In this document: piece by piece, positions 10,446 through 21,612 of the stretch | Numbering within the stretch: position 1 is the stretch's first letter | Layout: every line of letters starts with the position of its first letter | Assembly: GCA_964655935.1 (NCBI GenBank) | Contig: CAZZNY010000004.1 | Span: forward strand, 1-64,000 | Reading direction: 5' to 3' | DNA length: 64,000 bases | From: CAZZNY01 sp964655935 | GTDB lineage: Bacteria > Patescibacteriota > Gracilibacteria > BD1-5 > UBA2023 | Notes under the pieces: generated by a model | What the model was told of the DNA's origin: nothing | What the model saw: the letters and a program-made list of their open reading frames with translations, nothing else | The model's database searches: none | Translations under genes and position numbers: made by a program

Positions 10446-10754
10446 TTACGAATAAAATCCTTCATCTTTATTTTCTTCCTGCATTTTTGGGGTTCTTTTT
10501 TCGGTTATTTGTTTCTTGACGGCTCCAAGTCGCTTCAGAAACTGTTCGGCTGCTTTTATAGGATTCATACCGACGATAAGTTCTTTATCAAAAAGAACTG
10601 TTGGTCATTGGTCACATCGACCTTGGCAGGTACAAGACTCAATCTGAACCCTGTCTCAAAAATCTCAAGCCTCCTTTTCTCGTTCCAGTCGTGCAAGAAT
10701 ATATTTTGAATGTCGATCACTGCAACGTTTTCCAGTACAAACTTTTATAAGCAT
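10446..10754 (-). CDS. thioredoxin-like [2Fe-2S] ferredoxin
   Basis: About 102 residues. The Cys pattern CTGKRC near the N-terminus and CTCQGRCD about 30 residues later matches the thioredoxin-fold 2Fe-2S proteins (NuoE-C/Clostridium pasteurianum ferredoxin type: Cx4C...CxxxC). UGA-Gly codons lie just before the second pair (EA-UGA-DF-UGA-DRV) and at CD-UGA-PTV, a conserved glycine. The C-terminal 30 residues are Lys/Glu rich. Directly downstream of the rubredoxin-like gene (22 bp), so the two probably form a small redox operon. Confidence 0.75.
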
Positions 10755-10776
10755 AATTCTGTGGTTAAATATTAAA

Positions 10777-11292
10777 TTATTGTGTAATGTATGCCTCTTT
10801 TTCTTTTTTATAATCTTCCCCGAGATCATCATCGAGAATTCCTTTCCAGATTCCATGTATATTACAACTTGCTCGGATGCTAAATTCTTCATCCGGAAGA
10901 TCAAATATAAACCAATCTTCAAACTCTTCAATATTTGTCTTTCTGAGTTCCAAAATCTCTCCATCTTCATCATACAAACCAACAAAAACAATTCGATGAT
11001 CCGGTTCATTTGGGTATCCGTTTTCATCAGCGATTCGAACAATAATCTTATCATCCTCTATAAAATAACGCGGCGTATGCGAAAATTCCGTATCATTCAT
11101 GAGATTTTCATGACTTGCTTCGTGGACAATGTCTGGAAGCTCCAAAAAAATGTCCTTCGGAGAGAGACAAATGGGACAACACCAATTTTCATCAATTTCC
11201 TCAAAAAGAGTACCTGGTTCTATTCCACTATCCTCGTCTCAAAGGGTTGGTTCATAGATTGCTCTGCAGTTTGTACAAATATATTTGTGCAT
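10777..11292 (-). CDS. rubredoxin / superoxide-reductase-like protein
   Basis: About 171 residues. Residues 1-50 form a rubredoxin: CTNC (Cys6, Cys9) and CPIC (Cys39, Cys42) ligating one iron. Residues 55-171 resemble the superoxide reductase (neelaredoxin) domain: His72 in FSHTP and the C-terminal SCNIHGIWKG with Cys143 and His146, the fifth and final ligands of the reactive iron. In classical enzymes the sequence HPMxxxHYIE follows; here it is HTPRYFIE, so one equatorial His seems replaced by Arg. Upstream His57 and His61 could compensate. Superoxide or other oxygen-stress reduction is likely but the altered ligand set makes the activity uncertain. One UGA, at EPTL-UGA-DEDSG. Confidence 0.72.
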
Positions 11293-11522
11293 GAATTTTT
11301 ATTTAGGCGAAAAATACAAAAGATATTGTATCGAAAAAACACGAATCACAAAAACGAGTTTTTAGAGAGGAAGAACAACAAAATATTGACTTTTAGTAAA
11401 AATCCGTACCATTACTGTGGTTTTGGAATCTTCCAAATTCTAAAAATCGAAAAGCCTTCAAACGTTTTTCAAACAACAATGCGAGTATTCGCGTCAATTT
11501 TTACTATGAAACCAACTACATT

Positions 11523-13052
11523 ATGCAAATTATTCTAGCCCTCTTAGGTGGGGCAATTATCGCTGGTGCGATTACATTTTTTGTTATGCGTTCACAAAAA
11601 AACGCTTCCGCTAAAATCGAAGAAGAGCGGCTTGCTGTCCTCACTAAAACTAGTGAAGATCGAATCATAAAAAACGAGGAAGATTCAAAACGAAGAATCG
11701 AAGCAGACTTACAAAGAATGGAGCTTGAACGAAAAGATTCTGACGAGCGACGAAAGAAACTCGAAGAGCTCGAAGAGAAAGTGGCTCAAAAAGAAGATCG
11801 TCTCGAGAAAAAACTCGAAGAACTCGAAAATCGTTCTATGTCACTCAGTAAAGAACAAGAAACCCTTCAACAAAAAGGACGAGAAATAGAAACCCTAAAA
11901 CACGAACTTTCTGGTAAGCTCGAAGAAATCTCTAAACTTTCTCAAGAAGAAGCGAAAAACCTCCTCATGACAGAAACAGAAGAAATCTACGAAAAAGATA
12001 TTCTCTCTATTATAGAGAAGAAGAAAAACGAAATCCGTCTCAAAGAAAAAGAAATGTCTCGAGAAATTCTCGTGAAGTCTATCCAACAATATGCTAATGA
12101 GGTAACCGCTGAAACCACTCAGACCACTATCCACCTAGAAAATGATGATGTAAAAGGAAAACTTATCGGAAAGGAAGGACGAAATATCATCGCTTTCGAG
12201 CGAGCCACTGGGGTTTCTCTTATTATCGACGATACTCCAGATACTGTCTTTATATCAAGCTTTGATCTCTTCCGACGTTACATCGCGAAAAAATCACTTG
12301 AAGCTCTTATAGAAGATAAACGAATTCAACCAGCACGAATCGAAGAAATCGTCGAACAAAATCAAAAGGATGCAGAGAAACTTCTTTTCGAAATTGGAGA
12401 ACAAACTGTAAATGAAATGGGTATTGCTGGTCTTCCAGAAGAACTCATTTCCCTTGTTGGTAAGCTTCGTTTCCGAACGAGTTACGGTCAAAATATCCTC
12501 ACACATTCCAAAGAAGTCGCTTATATCGCAGAAGCCATCGCAAAACAAATTGGTGCTGATCCAGCTCTCGCCCTCAAGTGAGGCTTACTTCATGATATTG
12601 GTAAAGCGGTTGATCATGATATCGAAGGAACCCATCCTGAGATCGGAGGTCGAATCGCTCGAAAATATGGACTCAATGAAAATCTCATCAATATTATCGA
12701 AGGTCACCACGATGGAATTCCTCAAATCTGTATCGAGACAAAAATCGCACAGATCGCAGACGCTATATCAGCTGTACGACCAGGAGCTCGACGAATGTCA
12801 GCAGAACTCTACATTAAACGAATTCAAGAAATGGAAAATCTCGCCATGAGTTTCCCTGGAGTATCAAAAGCTTATGCCCTCTCTGCTGGTCGTGAAGTTC
12901 GAGTGTTCGTCGATGCTGATACTATCTCTGATCTCGCAGCCGAAAAGCTCGCTCGAGAAATCGCTACAAATATCGAAACCAATCTTAGTTATCCTGGAGA
13001 AGTAAAAGTAAATCTTATTCGCGAAAAGCGAGTTATCGAATTTGCTCGATAA
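11523..13052 (+). CDS. rny: ribonuclease Y
   Basis: About 509 residues, full length. Membrane-anchored endoribonuclease initiating mRNA decay. N-terminal membrane helix (ILALLGGAIIAGAITFFVM), a long Glu/Lys coiled coil (residues about 25-200), a KH domain with GKEGRNIIAFERATG, and an HD domain with LLHDIGK (His357-Asp358) and GHHDGI. The residue before GLLHDIGK is UGA-encoded, giving the conserved KGGLLHDIGK. Start ATG 11523 with no Shine-Dalgarno. Followed by a hairpin and the lgt-like gene in the same direction. Confidence 0.97.
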
Positions 13053-13064
13053 AAGAAGTTTGAA

Positions 13065-13092
13065 AAAGTGGAGTGCTTCAGTATTCCACTTT
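13065..13092 (+). terminator. hairpin after rny
   Basis: AAAGTGGA / TCCACTTT stem followed by a short T-rich run, 12 bp after the rny stop and 20 bp before the next start. The U tract is short, so it may attenuate rather than fully terminate. Confidence 0.5.
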
Positions 13093-13112
13093 CTTAGCCT
13101 TAACACATAAGT

Positions 13113-13892
13113 ATGTATCCTTCATTTGTAGTTTTTGGTGTTACTATCTACACTTTCGGGCTCGCCCTCAGTCTTTCTCTCGGTCTTTTTGTTTGGATGC
13201 TCTACCGGCTCTCTATTAAATATGGTATTAATACGAATTTTTTTCTTGGAAACATTCTCTTTTTCTTTCTTTCTTCTTTTCTTTTTTCACGAATTTTTTA
13301 CGTTTTAGCGGAATGGCGGGATTATAAATATATTTTCGGTGAAGGAGTTTTCAAATTCTTCTTCATGTCTGATTATAATTTTTCTCTCATTGGTGCCCTT
13401 TTTGGCTTTATCCTCATTCTCTATATCAATATTCGGAAGTTTAAACTTTCTGGAAATAAATATATCGATGCAGTGTTTCTTTCCTTTTTGTTCGCTTCAG
13501 TACTTGGCTTTATTGGATCTTTCTTTTGAGGTCAGATCTGTGGAAAAGCCACGTCTCTTGCGATCGGAATAAGCTACCTTGATTATCCAGACACAAAATG
13601 TGCTGTCTCAGCTTCTGTATTTCCTCTCGCTCTTGTCTATGCGGTTGCTAGTTTTCTACTTTTCTCGACACTTTATATTCTGCGTCAATTTATTCAGACG
13701 GAAGGATTTGTCGGATATATTGGGATTCTTATTTTTGCATGTATATTATTCATAGGTGAGTTCTATAGTGGAAATCAGGATATTTTTCAATCAACCCTTC
13801 CATCATTCATTCAACTCAATCTCAATCAAATCGGATCTCTTGGTTTAATCGCTATCGGTATACGATGACTTACGAAGATTTATCGCCAATAA
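13113..13892 (+). CDS. lgt: prolipoprotein diacylglyceryl transferase, divergent (Lgt-like)
   Basis: About 259 residues with seven or so membrane segments. The N-terminus YPSFVVFGVTIYTFGLALSLSL and the following SRIFYVL resemble Lgt, which transfers diacylglycerol to the lipobox Cys of prolipoproteins; lipoprotein substrates with clear lipoboxes are encoded at 933 and 38793. The usual HGG motif is not visible (NFSLIGALFG in its place), and the GRxxNFxNxE signature is replaced by FIGSFFGGQICGKATS, where one G is UGA. The assignment is therefore probable, not certain. Overlaps comEC by 28 bp, indicating translational coupling. Confidence 0.62.
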
Positions 13893-15379
13893 GGCACAGA
13901 AAGATCGTCTTTCTTACTCTCTGTATTGGGTTTCTTGTTGGTATTGGCACTACCAACATATTTTTTGTTCATTCTTGGATTATTCTGTGTATTTTGGTAC
14001 TTTGTGGTATTCAGACAATCATTTTGTTTTCTGGAAACAAAATGGCGACGCTATTTCTGATAATTGGCTTGTTTTTTGGCTATTTTATAAGCCTTTCTCA
14101 CTCAGAAAGTATCGAAAATCGATTGTCTCTTCTGTCAAAAATCACTCAAGACTTCTCTATATCTCTCTCGGGAACTGGAGAAATCCTCTCGCTTCAAAAA
14201 ATAACTCCTGAACGAAAAACTTATCTACTCAAACTTTCCTCACTCTGAGATTCTCAACTTCAAGACATTAATCTTCTCATATATACACCAACGAACTCAA
14301 AAATTGAAACAGGAGATGTTGTCTCTTTTGCTGGAAAAATAGAAAAAATTCCCTTGGTGGAGGATTTTAATTATCAAAAGTATCTTTTATTAAAATCAGT
14401 ATTCGCCACTTCTGAACCAAAACAAACACGTATCGTCTGAAACACCCTTTCTGGATATAATTCTTTTTTGATAAGCACCAAAAAATGGCTTATTAAAGAG
14501 ATGAATTTGGTATACCCACCAGATACTGCTAGTTTTCTTTGAGGACTTTTGATATGAGAAAGACAAAGTTTGTCGAAAGATGTCGATGATGATTTTAAAA
14601 ATTCAGGACTTTCCCATATTGTCGCTGTCAGCGGCTTTAATATAACGATTCTCATCATATTTTTTACTTTTCTTTTTCAGTATTTTCCAAAATGGGTTCG
14701 GCTCGGACTTATTACATTAGTTGTAATAGTTTTTATTGGATTGGTGGGCGATCAAATATCTGCTCTTCGCGCCGCGATTATGTGACTTGTTTGATATTAT
14801 TGTATCTCTTTTGGAAAGAAAACAGATTTATTTAACGTTCTTATTGCAACAGTTGTATTTTTCGTTGTCTTGGAACCACTTACACTCAATTATGACATCA
14901 GTTTTCATCTTTCGTTTCTCGCAGTTCTCGGGATGATGTACACGACGGATTTTTTCTCGAAAACCTTTGTTTGGATGCCAAAATTCTGAGGCCTTCGAGA
15001 ATCGCTCGTGGGAACTTTTTGAGCTCTTGCCTTTACGCTGCCGATTTCTCTTGTGAATTTTGGTCAAATTTCTCTCTTATCACCTATCGCAAATCTTCTC
15101 ACAGTTCCACTTCTTCCTCTCACAATGCTTCTAGGTTTTGGAAGTGTTCTTTTAAACTCTCTTTCTCATTTTCTTGGTGTTTGGATTGGTTTTCTTGGTT
15201 GGTGATTATTGACCTATATTTTATCGGTAGCACATTATTTTTGAGGTCTTTCTTGATCGCTTTTGATAGTTGATTTTTGAACTTATAAGTACGTTTTTAT
15301 GTTTTTTTATTACGGAATTCTCTGTTTTTTGCTGCTCTATTTCAAAAAGAACGATCAAAAAAAGATTGAACTTATTTAA
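13865..15379 (+). CDS. comEC: ComEC/Rec2 DNA-uptake channel
   Basis: About 504 residues, polytopic. The competence-domain signature SGLSHIVAVSGFNITILI lies near residue 245; the amino-terminal OB-like region (SLSGTGEILSLQKITPERKTYLLKL) precedes it and a run of membrane helices follows. ComEC conducts single-stranded DNA across the cytoplasmic membrane. The frame uses more than a dozen UGA-Gly codons. It ends after the membrane part at UAA, so the C-terminal metallo-beta-lactamase-like nuclease domain of many homologues is absent. A comFC-like gene at 22856 supports natural transformation. Confidence 0.85.
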
Positions 15380-15413
15380 TTTCTCAATCTTTCTGTTTTG
15401 TGTGATGAAAATT

Positions 15414-15439
15414 CGTCATTGCGAGGCACGAAGCAATCT
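15414..15439. repeat. dispersed repeat CGTCATTGCGAGG...GAAGCAATCT
   Basis: Short element whose inverse orientation recurs at 63011-63035. The ends (GATTGCTTCG / CGCAATGACG) are of the type widely scattered in bacterial genomes. Intergenic between convergent genes. Confidence 0.6.
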
Positions 15440-15483
15440 AGATTATTTCTTTGTCTTATTGAAATTTTAATATTATAATTCTT

Positions 15484-16251
15484 TTATACCTCTTCCAGCT
15501 GCAATCCTAACATTTTTAGCTTCAGTTGCGAAAGAATAAACACGCTGTAGCTTTTCGCTTTTCCGACTGAAATTTTAATATTGATTTTTTCCATAAAAAA
15601 CTGGAGTGTGTGAGTCATAGCATCTACTAGAACACTTATTTCACCAGAGTCTATTAAATCGAGGATTCTCTGGGTTAAAACCGTAGATGGATCTTTCGAT
15701 AGAATTATCCCCATATCTTCAACCCACGTATTGATTCTTTGGCGAATTTCAAGTGGAAGTGACTGATCATCAAATTCCACCTCTTCTTCCTGTCGAAGAC
15801 TAAGATCGAAAGCTGCTTCAGAAAAATAATTCTCTTGGTTTTTTATAGTAAATGTCTCACTTCCTGATATTACCGTCATCTCCTGTGTTTTTGCAGGAGA
15901 AAAATGTTCTCGAATCATTCGCGCTGCTGGAGTGAAAACGAGTGATATAACACCAATGACCAGGTTTGAGGCATAGCCAGTATCTATGACGGGGATTATT
16001 GAGTCTATAACTGTCGAATATTGTCTATCTTTTAGAAAATATACCAAAACTCGTGCCAAAAGAAGATCGTCTCTTTTAGCTTTCTTTTCATCTTTTCGGC
16101 TTCGTTGAATACCTGCCATGGCCTTGGAATCCTTTTCTTTTTTCTCTTGATATTTTTCTATACGCTCTTGGATAATATTGGCCGCTCATCATTCTTTTCA
16201 TCCAGCATCGGCAGAGGCTTCGTAATTTGACTCGAAATCTTCTAATCACAT
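15484..16251 (-). CDS. hypothetical protein with charged N-terminus
   Basis: About 255 residues. The ATG at 16251 is followed at once by UGA (Met-Gly), then a stretch with four more UGA-Gly codons (DAG-G-KE-G-G-AAN) and a Lys/Glu-rich helix. The middle contains one weakly hydrophobic segment (ASNLVIGVISLVFTPAARMI), and the C-terminus is amphipathic. No family recognised. A standard-code caller would start it at residue 45 (ATG 16119). Confidence 0.6.
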
Positions 16252-16438
16252 AAATTTAGGATGTTAGGAATTTAGGAAAATAGTATATAGAGTGGTTTAT
16301 TTGTTTATAAATTCTTTTCTGTTTAATAGGGCCACTTTCTTTTTGTATGGTTTTAAAAGATCTGGATTGTTTTATGTCTCACAATAACAAAAATTTGTCT
16401 TCTTTTCTGTTTTTCTCTTATTCTACCATTCTATTGTC

Positions 16439-17677
16439 CTATTTATATATCGGAAATTTCTCGCAAAGCTCGTGGACTTCTTGTTTTAGTTCTATTAGTT
16501 TTGTTTCGTTTGTATGATTTTTCAGTGCTTCGAGCATAATCCGAGCAACTATTTTCATCTCTTCTTGCTTCATTCCTCGAGTCGTGATCGCAGGAGTTCC
16601 TACACGGATTCCTGATGGATCAAGTGGTTTTCTCGTATCATATGGTATCATATTTTTATTCACACTGAGTCCTACTTGTTCGAGTGCTTTTTCAGCTTCT
16701 TTTCCAGAGAGTCCAAAGCTTCCAAATACGTCGAGAAGAAGCAGGTGATTGTCCGTTCCTCCTGATATAACCCGAAGTCCTCATTCTTGAAGTGTTTTTC
16801 AGAGTTGTCGAGCGTTGTCTATAACTTGTTTTGCATACACTTGAAATTCTGGCTCAAGCGCTTCTTTAAAAGCCACCGCCTTAGCGGCTGTCATATGATC
16901 GTGTGGACCTCATTGTACTCCTGGAAAGAGTGCTCGTGCAATAACCGCTTCATGTTGAGTTTTTGACATAATAATCGCACCTCGTGGTCCCCGTAGAGTT
17001 TTATGGGTTGTGGTGGTTACTACATCACAATATGGAATTGGATTTTCTAGAGCCTTTCCTGCGATAAGTCCTGCGATGTGAGAAATATCAGCCATAAGAA
17101 TCGCTCCAACTTTCTGCGCAATTTCTGAAAATCTCTTCCAATCAAGACTTCGAGAATATGCTGAAAAACCTGCGATAATCATCTTCGGCTTGTGTTCTAT
17201 GGCAAGTCTCTCAACTTCATCCATGTCAATCGTCTCAGTATCTTTTTTGACCCCATAGGAGATGATCTTATAGAGTCGACCGGAAAAGTTCAATGGGTGT
17301 CCATGGGACAAGTGTCCACCTTGATCGAGAGACATTCCAAGAACCGTGTCGCCTGGATTCAAAAAAGCGAGATACACAGCAAGGTTTGCTGGTGAACCAG
17401 ACAATGGTTGTACATTCACATATTCCGCACCAAACAACTGCTTCGCTCGAGAAATCGCAAGGTTTTCCACTTCATCGATATGAATCTGTCCAGCATAATA
17501 TCGTTTTCCTGGATATCCTTCGCTATATTTGTTTGTAAGACTACTTCCAGATGCTTCCATAACCGCTTTTGAAACATAGTTCTCAGAGGCAATAAGCTCG
17601 AGCTCATAATCTTGTCGAGTTTGTTCATTTTGAATATATCAAAACAATTCAGGATCTTTAAGTGCAAGAATAGACAT
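16439..17677 (-). CDS. glyA: serine hydroxymethyltransferase
   Basis: About 412 residues, full length. PLP enzyme interconverting serine and glycine with tetrahydrofolate. Seen: LIASENYVS, EGYPGKRYYAG, and the PLP-lysine motif VTTTTHKTLRGPRG, then the C-terminal TRGMKQEEM. The frame runs through UGA at LF-UGA-YIQ and PGVQ-UGA-GPHDH; the latter Gly-Gly is conserved. UAG stop. It supplies glycine, the amino acid specified by the reassigned codon, though that link is only thematic. The Nudix gene lies 12 bp upstream. Confidence 0.97.
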
Positions 17678-17689
17678 AGTATAGAAAAG

Positions 17690-18073
17690 TTAAGAATTAT
17701 TTTTTAAAATATGTAAAACTGGTTCATAAATATCCGACGTTATTAATTTAAGTATTTTTGAGGCTGGGTACCAACCAAGTTCTTTTATTTCACTCTTGTC
17801 TCCACAAATAGTTTCCCCTGACACATACTCTCAAAACCAATAAGAAATAGTTTTAAGTGTATCTGGATGAACTCTTGATCCGATATATCGAATTATCTTA
17901 ATATCCACTCCTGTTTCTTCCTTCACCTCACGAATCACCGCAGAAGAACTGTCACTATCAAAATCTTCCACTATTCCGGCTGGAAAAGCCCAACAGAGAT
18001 CTCCTTCCACCTTTCTTCTCTTAATAAGCAGAAAGAGATTGTCTTTTTTTATGATTCAAGCCACTACAATCAT
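17690..18073 (-). CDS. Nudix hydrolase
   Basis: About 127 residues, typical single-domain Nudix size. The Nudix box reads GIVEDFDSDSSSAVIREVKEETGV: REVKEETG is canonical, while the first acidic position is Asp instead of Glu. Family members hydrolyse nucleoside diphosphates linked to other moieties; the substrate is not readable. UGA-Gly occurs at VVA-UGA-IIKK and WF-UGA-EYV. Probably cotranscribed with glyA and just downstream of the S41 protease gene. Confidence 0.88.
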
Positions 18074-18081
18074 AACACTAA

Positions 18082-19398
18082 TTATTTATTGATTATTCCA
18101 GATTGTGTCGTTCCTGGTGCTGTTTTTTCTGTAGTATATATATCTATTGTTTTTTGATAATCCTTCGTTTCGATAAAAGTATTTAGGATTTTTTTAGCTT
18201 CTTCGAGTTGACGATCATATTTTTTCTCATAATCTTCTTTTTCATACAAAACTTGAATATCTGGCTTAATCCCTATTCCATCAATTCCATGATCGAGTGG
18301 TGTATACCATTTTGCGACAGTTATTTTTATTTCACTTCCATCTGAGAGGGTAAATGGTTGCTGGACTGAGCCTTTTCCATATGATTTATCTCCTACAAGA
18401 ATTGCAAGTTTATAATCTTTGAGTGCTCATGAAACTATTTCTGACGCAGAAGCGGAATTTTCATTAATAAGAAGTACGATTGGAGGGGTATTTTTTGGAA
18501 ATTTTGTTCCCTGTGGATAATTGATTCCATAGGAAAAATATGATCTATTTTCAAAAATATTCTTTTCTTTCGTCACTACTAATAATTTATCTTTTTCAAT
18601 AAAATGACTAAGAATTTCCACAGCGGAATCAAGTAATCCACCTCCATTATCTCGAAGATCAATAATTAATCACTTTGCGTCTTGTTTGTAGAGAGAAAGA
18701 AGTTCTTGTTGAAAGTTTTCAGCGGTTTTTTCTCAGAAAATAGAAAGCGCTATATAGCCAATACTCCCTGAAAAAGTTTTTGAATCAACCGAAGGAACAT
18801 CTATTTTTCTACGAATCACATTTTTTATGATTTTTTGAGGCTCTCCCACTCGAATAATTTCAAGTTTTACGTTTGTACCTGCTGGTCCTCGAATTTTATT
18901 TACTGCATCTATAAGATCTAAATCTTTTAATTCGACTTCATTTGCTTTTGTAACAACATCCCCCGCTCTCATATCAGCTTCTTTTGCTGGAGAACCCGCA
19001 AGAAGTCGTTCTATATATACACCGAAATCATTTTTCTGAATAACTGCCCCTATTCCTTCAAAATCTCCAGCTATCACTTCATTAAATTTTTTTGTTTCCT
19101 CTGGATTAAAATATTCTGTGTGTTTATCTTTTAAAGCTCATACCATTCCCTTTATCATCCCATATATCAAATCTCAAGTTGAAACTTTATCGAAAGTAAT
19201 ATAATTATCTTTAATGAGTCCATAGGTTTCCCAAAGGAGCTTAAGATCCATTCATGGATTTTCTTGTTTTTGAATAGTAATGTTTGTTTTTTCTGGTATG
19301 AGTTGAGAAAAATTAAATTTCTGAAAATTTCAAAAAACTATTCCAGCCGAAAAAACTAAAATCCATAAAAGTCAGACAAAAAATCGTGTATTTTTCAT
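18082..19398 (-). CDS. S41 C-terminal processing protease (Ctp)
   Basis: About 438 residues. N-terminal signal anchor (FFVGLLWILVFSAGIVFG), a PDZ domain (FGVYIERLLAGSPAKEADMRAGDVV), then the S41 peptidase core with the nucleophile region NENSASASEIVSGAL and the lysine in GDKSYGKGSVQQP; the DNGGG strand is also seen. Such proteases trim secreted or membrane proteins on the outer face of the membrane. UGA-Gly at EIVS-UGA-ALKDY is a conserved position. C-terminal 45 residues are charged. Confidence 0.92.
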
Positions 19399-19760
19399 AC
19401 AATTGTTAAAAATATTGTTAAAATGTGTGATAAAAACTTTTCACAAGAATTATCTTATGTTTTTTTGGAAAAAAACAAGTCAAAGCTTTTTTTCAATAAC
19501 TGACGAAAAAATGTTAAAAACCTATATTAAAAGCTTACTACTGCCATAAAACAAAAAGCAATGTCAAATAAAAAAATTATAACATTGGCTTGTTGTAGCT
19601 AATTTAACTTTTCTTTATTCTCCTTATTCATAGTAATAGATTAGATATATTTATATAATACTCTTCTAATATATAAGCGAAAAAATGTAAAAAGAAAAGG
19701 TTGATAAAAAAAGAAAAAAAGATAGAATATCTCTCGTTGAAATTAACTATAAAATTAAAT
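19399..19760. other. divergent intergenic region
   Basis: No convincing gene. Contains two GTTAAAA direct repeats just upstream of the protease gene, an A-tract/T-tract hairpin (GAAAAAAA...TTTTTTTC) near 19466-19494, and a TATAAT at 19654-19659 that could be the -10 box for the plus-strand cluster. Confidence 0.4.
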
Positions 19761-20078
19761 ATGTTTTTTATTGGAAGTATTTTAAAAAAGTTTAAAGAAA
19801 AAAAACAAAGACTCTCTATTGTAAGGGAATCTATTTTAACTTTACAAATAGATGAAAAACAGAAACAATTATATTTAGATTCTTTAGAACTTTTAAATGA
19901 TGAACAACTAGATAATTTATATATTCAATTTACCGCTTTAATTAGTATTCTTGAAGATAATAAAATTAAACAAGATTATAAAGATTCTCATTCCACCACC
20001 ATATCAACACACAAGACTGAAAATATAGAAAAACAAAAAGAATTAAATTCTTTACATTTACTTCTTGAAAATTTTTAA
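19761..20078 (+). CDS. small hypothetical protein
   Basis: About 105 residues from ATG 19761; a TTG at 19701 would add 20 residues. Lys/Glu/Leu rich and helical, with a hydrophobic start (FFIGSILKKF). No recognised domain. First gene of a cluster of tightly packed plus-strand genes running to comFC. UAA stop, and no UGA used. Confidence 0.5.
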   Translation: MFFIGSILKKFKEKKQRLSIVRESILTLQIDEKQKQLYLDSLELLNDEQLDNLYIQFTALISILEDNKIKQDYKDSHSTTISTHKTENIEKQKELNSLHLLLENF

Positions 20079-20080
20079 TT

Positions 20081-20230
20081 ATGGCAGAAATTATAGGTCC
20101 AAATAATTCAGTAGACAAGAACTTAATTATAGAAAAGGGAAGAATTTTGCAAAATTTTCATGATCCTGAATATCAGGAATTTACAGGAAAAGCTCTGCAA
20201 TCTTTCTATCAAAAACAACTTTCTCATTAA
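20081..20230 (+). CDS. very small hypothetical protein
   Basis: 49 residues starting two bases after the previous stop. Hydrophilic (GPNNSVDKNL, FHDPEYQEFTGKALQSFYQKQ). No recognised family. Support comes from the tight spacing and the intact frame between neighbours. Confidence 0.4.
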   Translation: MAEIIGPNNSVDKNLIIEKGRILQNFHDPEYQEFTGKALQSFYQKQLSH

Positions 20231-20247
20231 AAACAAAATAATTTTTT

Positions 20248-21612
20248 ATGAAAACTTTTCGCACCACATGCGCGAAAAATAATCAAAAAATTGAACTCAT
20301 TGTTAAATATAATTCCCTTGAGGAAGCGAGAGAATCTCTCCATAAACAATGATACTCTATTTTAGAGATTATAGAAATTACCGATTCTTGAGTCCTAGAG
20401 TCGGGGGTTTTTTATTTTGATGCTATTATTAATGGATCGAGAAAAAGTGGTCAAGTAAAATCAAATGATATATTTAGAGCGTACCGCTTATTGGTGGAAG
20501 ATTTAAAATATGATGTGGTTTTTATTTATGATGATAAAAATGCTGAAGAAAAAGAAAAACAACTTATAACCCTTCGAGTTAAAGAGAGTTATTTTATCTA
20601 TAAATCAGAGAAAAAACCAGAAAAAGAGACACGAACAGAGATAAAAAATGATCAAGAAGCAAGGCAAGCAGAAAAAATAAATATTATATCACCCATTCTT
20701 AAAAAAGAACTTGAAAAATATTATTGATTAATTGATAGAGTAATAGGAAAAATTGAAAATATTTTAGTTATTTATAGGGAAAAAATAGGTGGTGAACTTC
20801 GTGAAAAGTTAGAAAAAATAATTATATCTTTGAGACAAGTAAAAAATATAACCAATATAGATAAATTAAAATTGGTTTGAGAAATGTCTTTATTAAAAAT
20901 AGGGGAAGTAGAATCTTCTTTTGTGGAACAAGGAATAACAGATGAAAAAAAGAAATTTTTAGAAGAAACTAATAAATTATTAAAAGATTTTTGATCTCAA
21001 AAACAAATTAAAACTTCAGAAGATGGATTGATAAAAATTAAAGATTTTTTTAAAACATTTATTGATAATTTTTTTCCTCAAAGCAAAAACAAGACAGAAA
21101 AAGACCAAGAATCACAACCTTCTTATAGTTATTATAAAAATCTTCGATCCCTTCATGTTTATAAACAAAAACTCAGACAGGTCAATTATCAATTATTTAA
21201 ATACATTATTTCTTTTGATGAAAATAAAAAAACACGATTACGAGTAAAGAAAAAATTAATAATCCAAAACATCACTCTTCTTGAGAATCGTATTAAAAAT
21301 AAAAAATTTTCATACACTAAAATAATTAAAGGATACGAGTACTCGAGACAATTTTTTCTTTTTTTAATAAAAGGATCGGGGGATATAATAATTACAGCTA
21401 TTTTTTTATATTCAACACTTTTTTTATTTATACAATTTAAAACCCATATTTTTAATCAAATAATAAATTTTAATACAACTAGTATTTATGTAATAGTATT
21501 ACTCGCCTTTTTTGCTTTTCTTTCAAAAATTACTAAAAATCTCATTACCATGTCAATAATGGGGGTTTTATATATTATTTTCTTCGCATTTATACAAATA
21601 AATCTTTCCTAG
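20248..21612 (+). CDS. hypothetical protein with GspF-like N-terminus and C-terminal membrane helices
   Basis: About 454 residues. The first 110 residues (KYNSLEEARESLHKQGYSILEI, FYFDAIINGSRKSGQ) resemble the N-terminal, non-membrane part of type II/type IV pilus GspF/PilC proteins, though the canonical membrane domain does not follow. The middle is a charged helical or coiled-coil region; residues 365-450 contain about three membrane segments. Six or more UGA-Gly codons. UAG stop overlaps the GTG start of the next gene. Function unknown; the GspF likeness is my reading and not a firm match. Confidence 0.5.
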
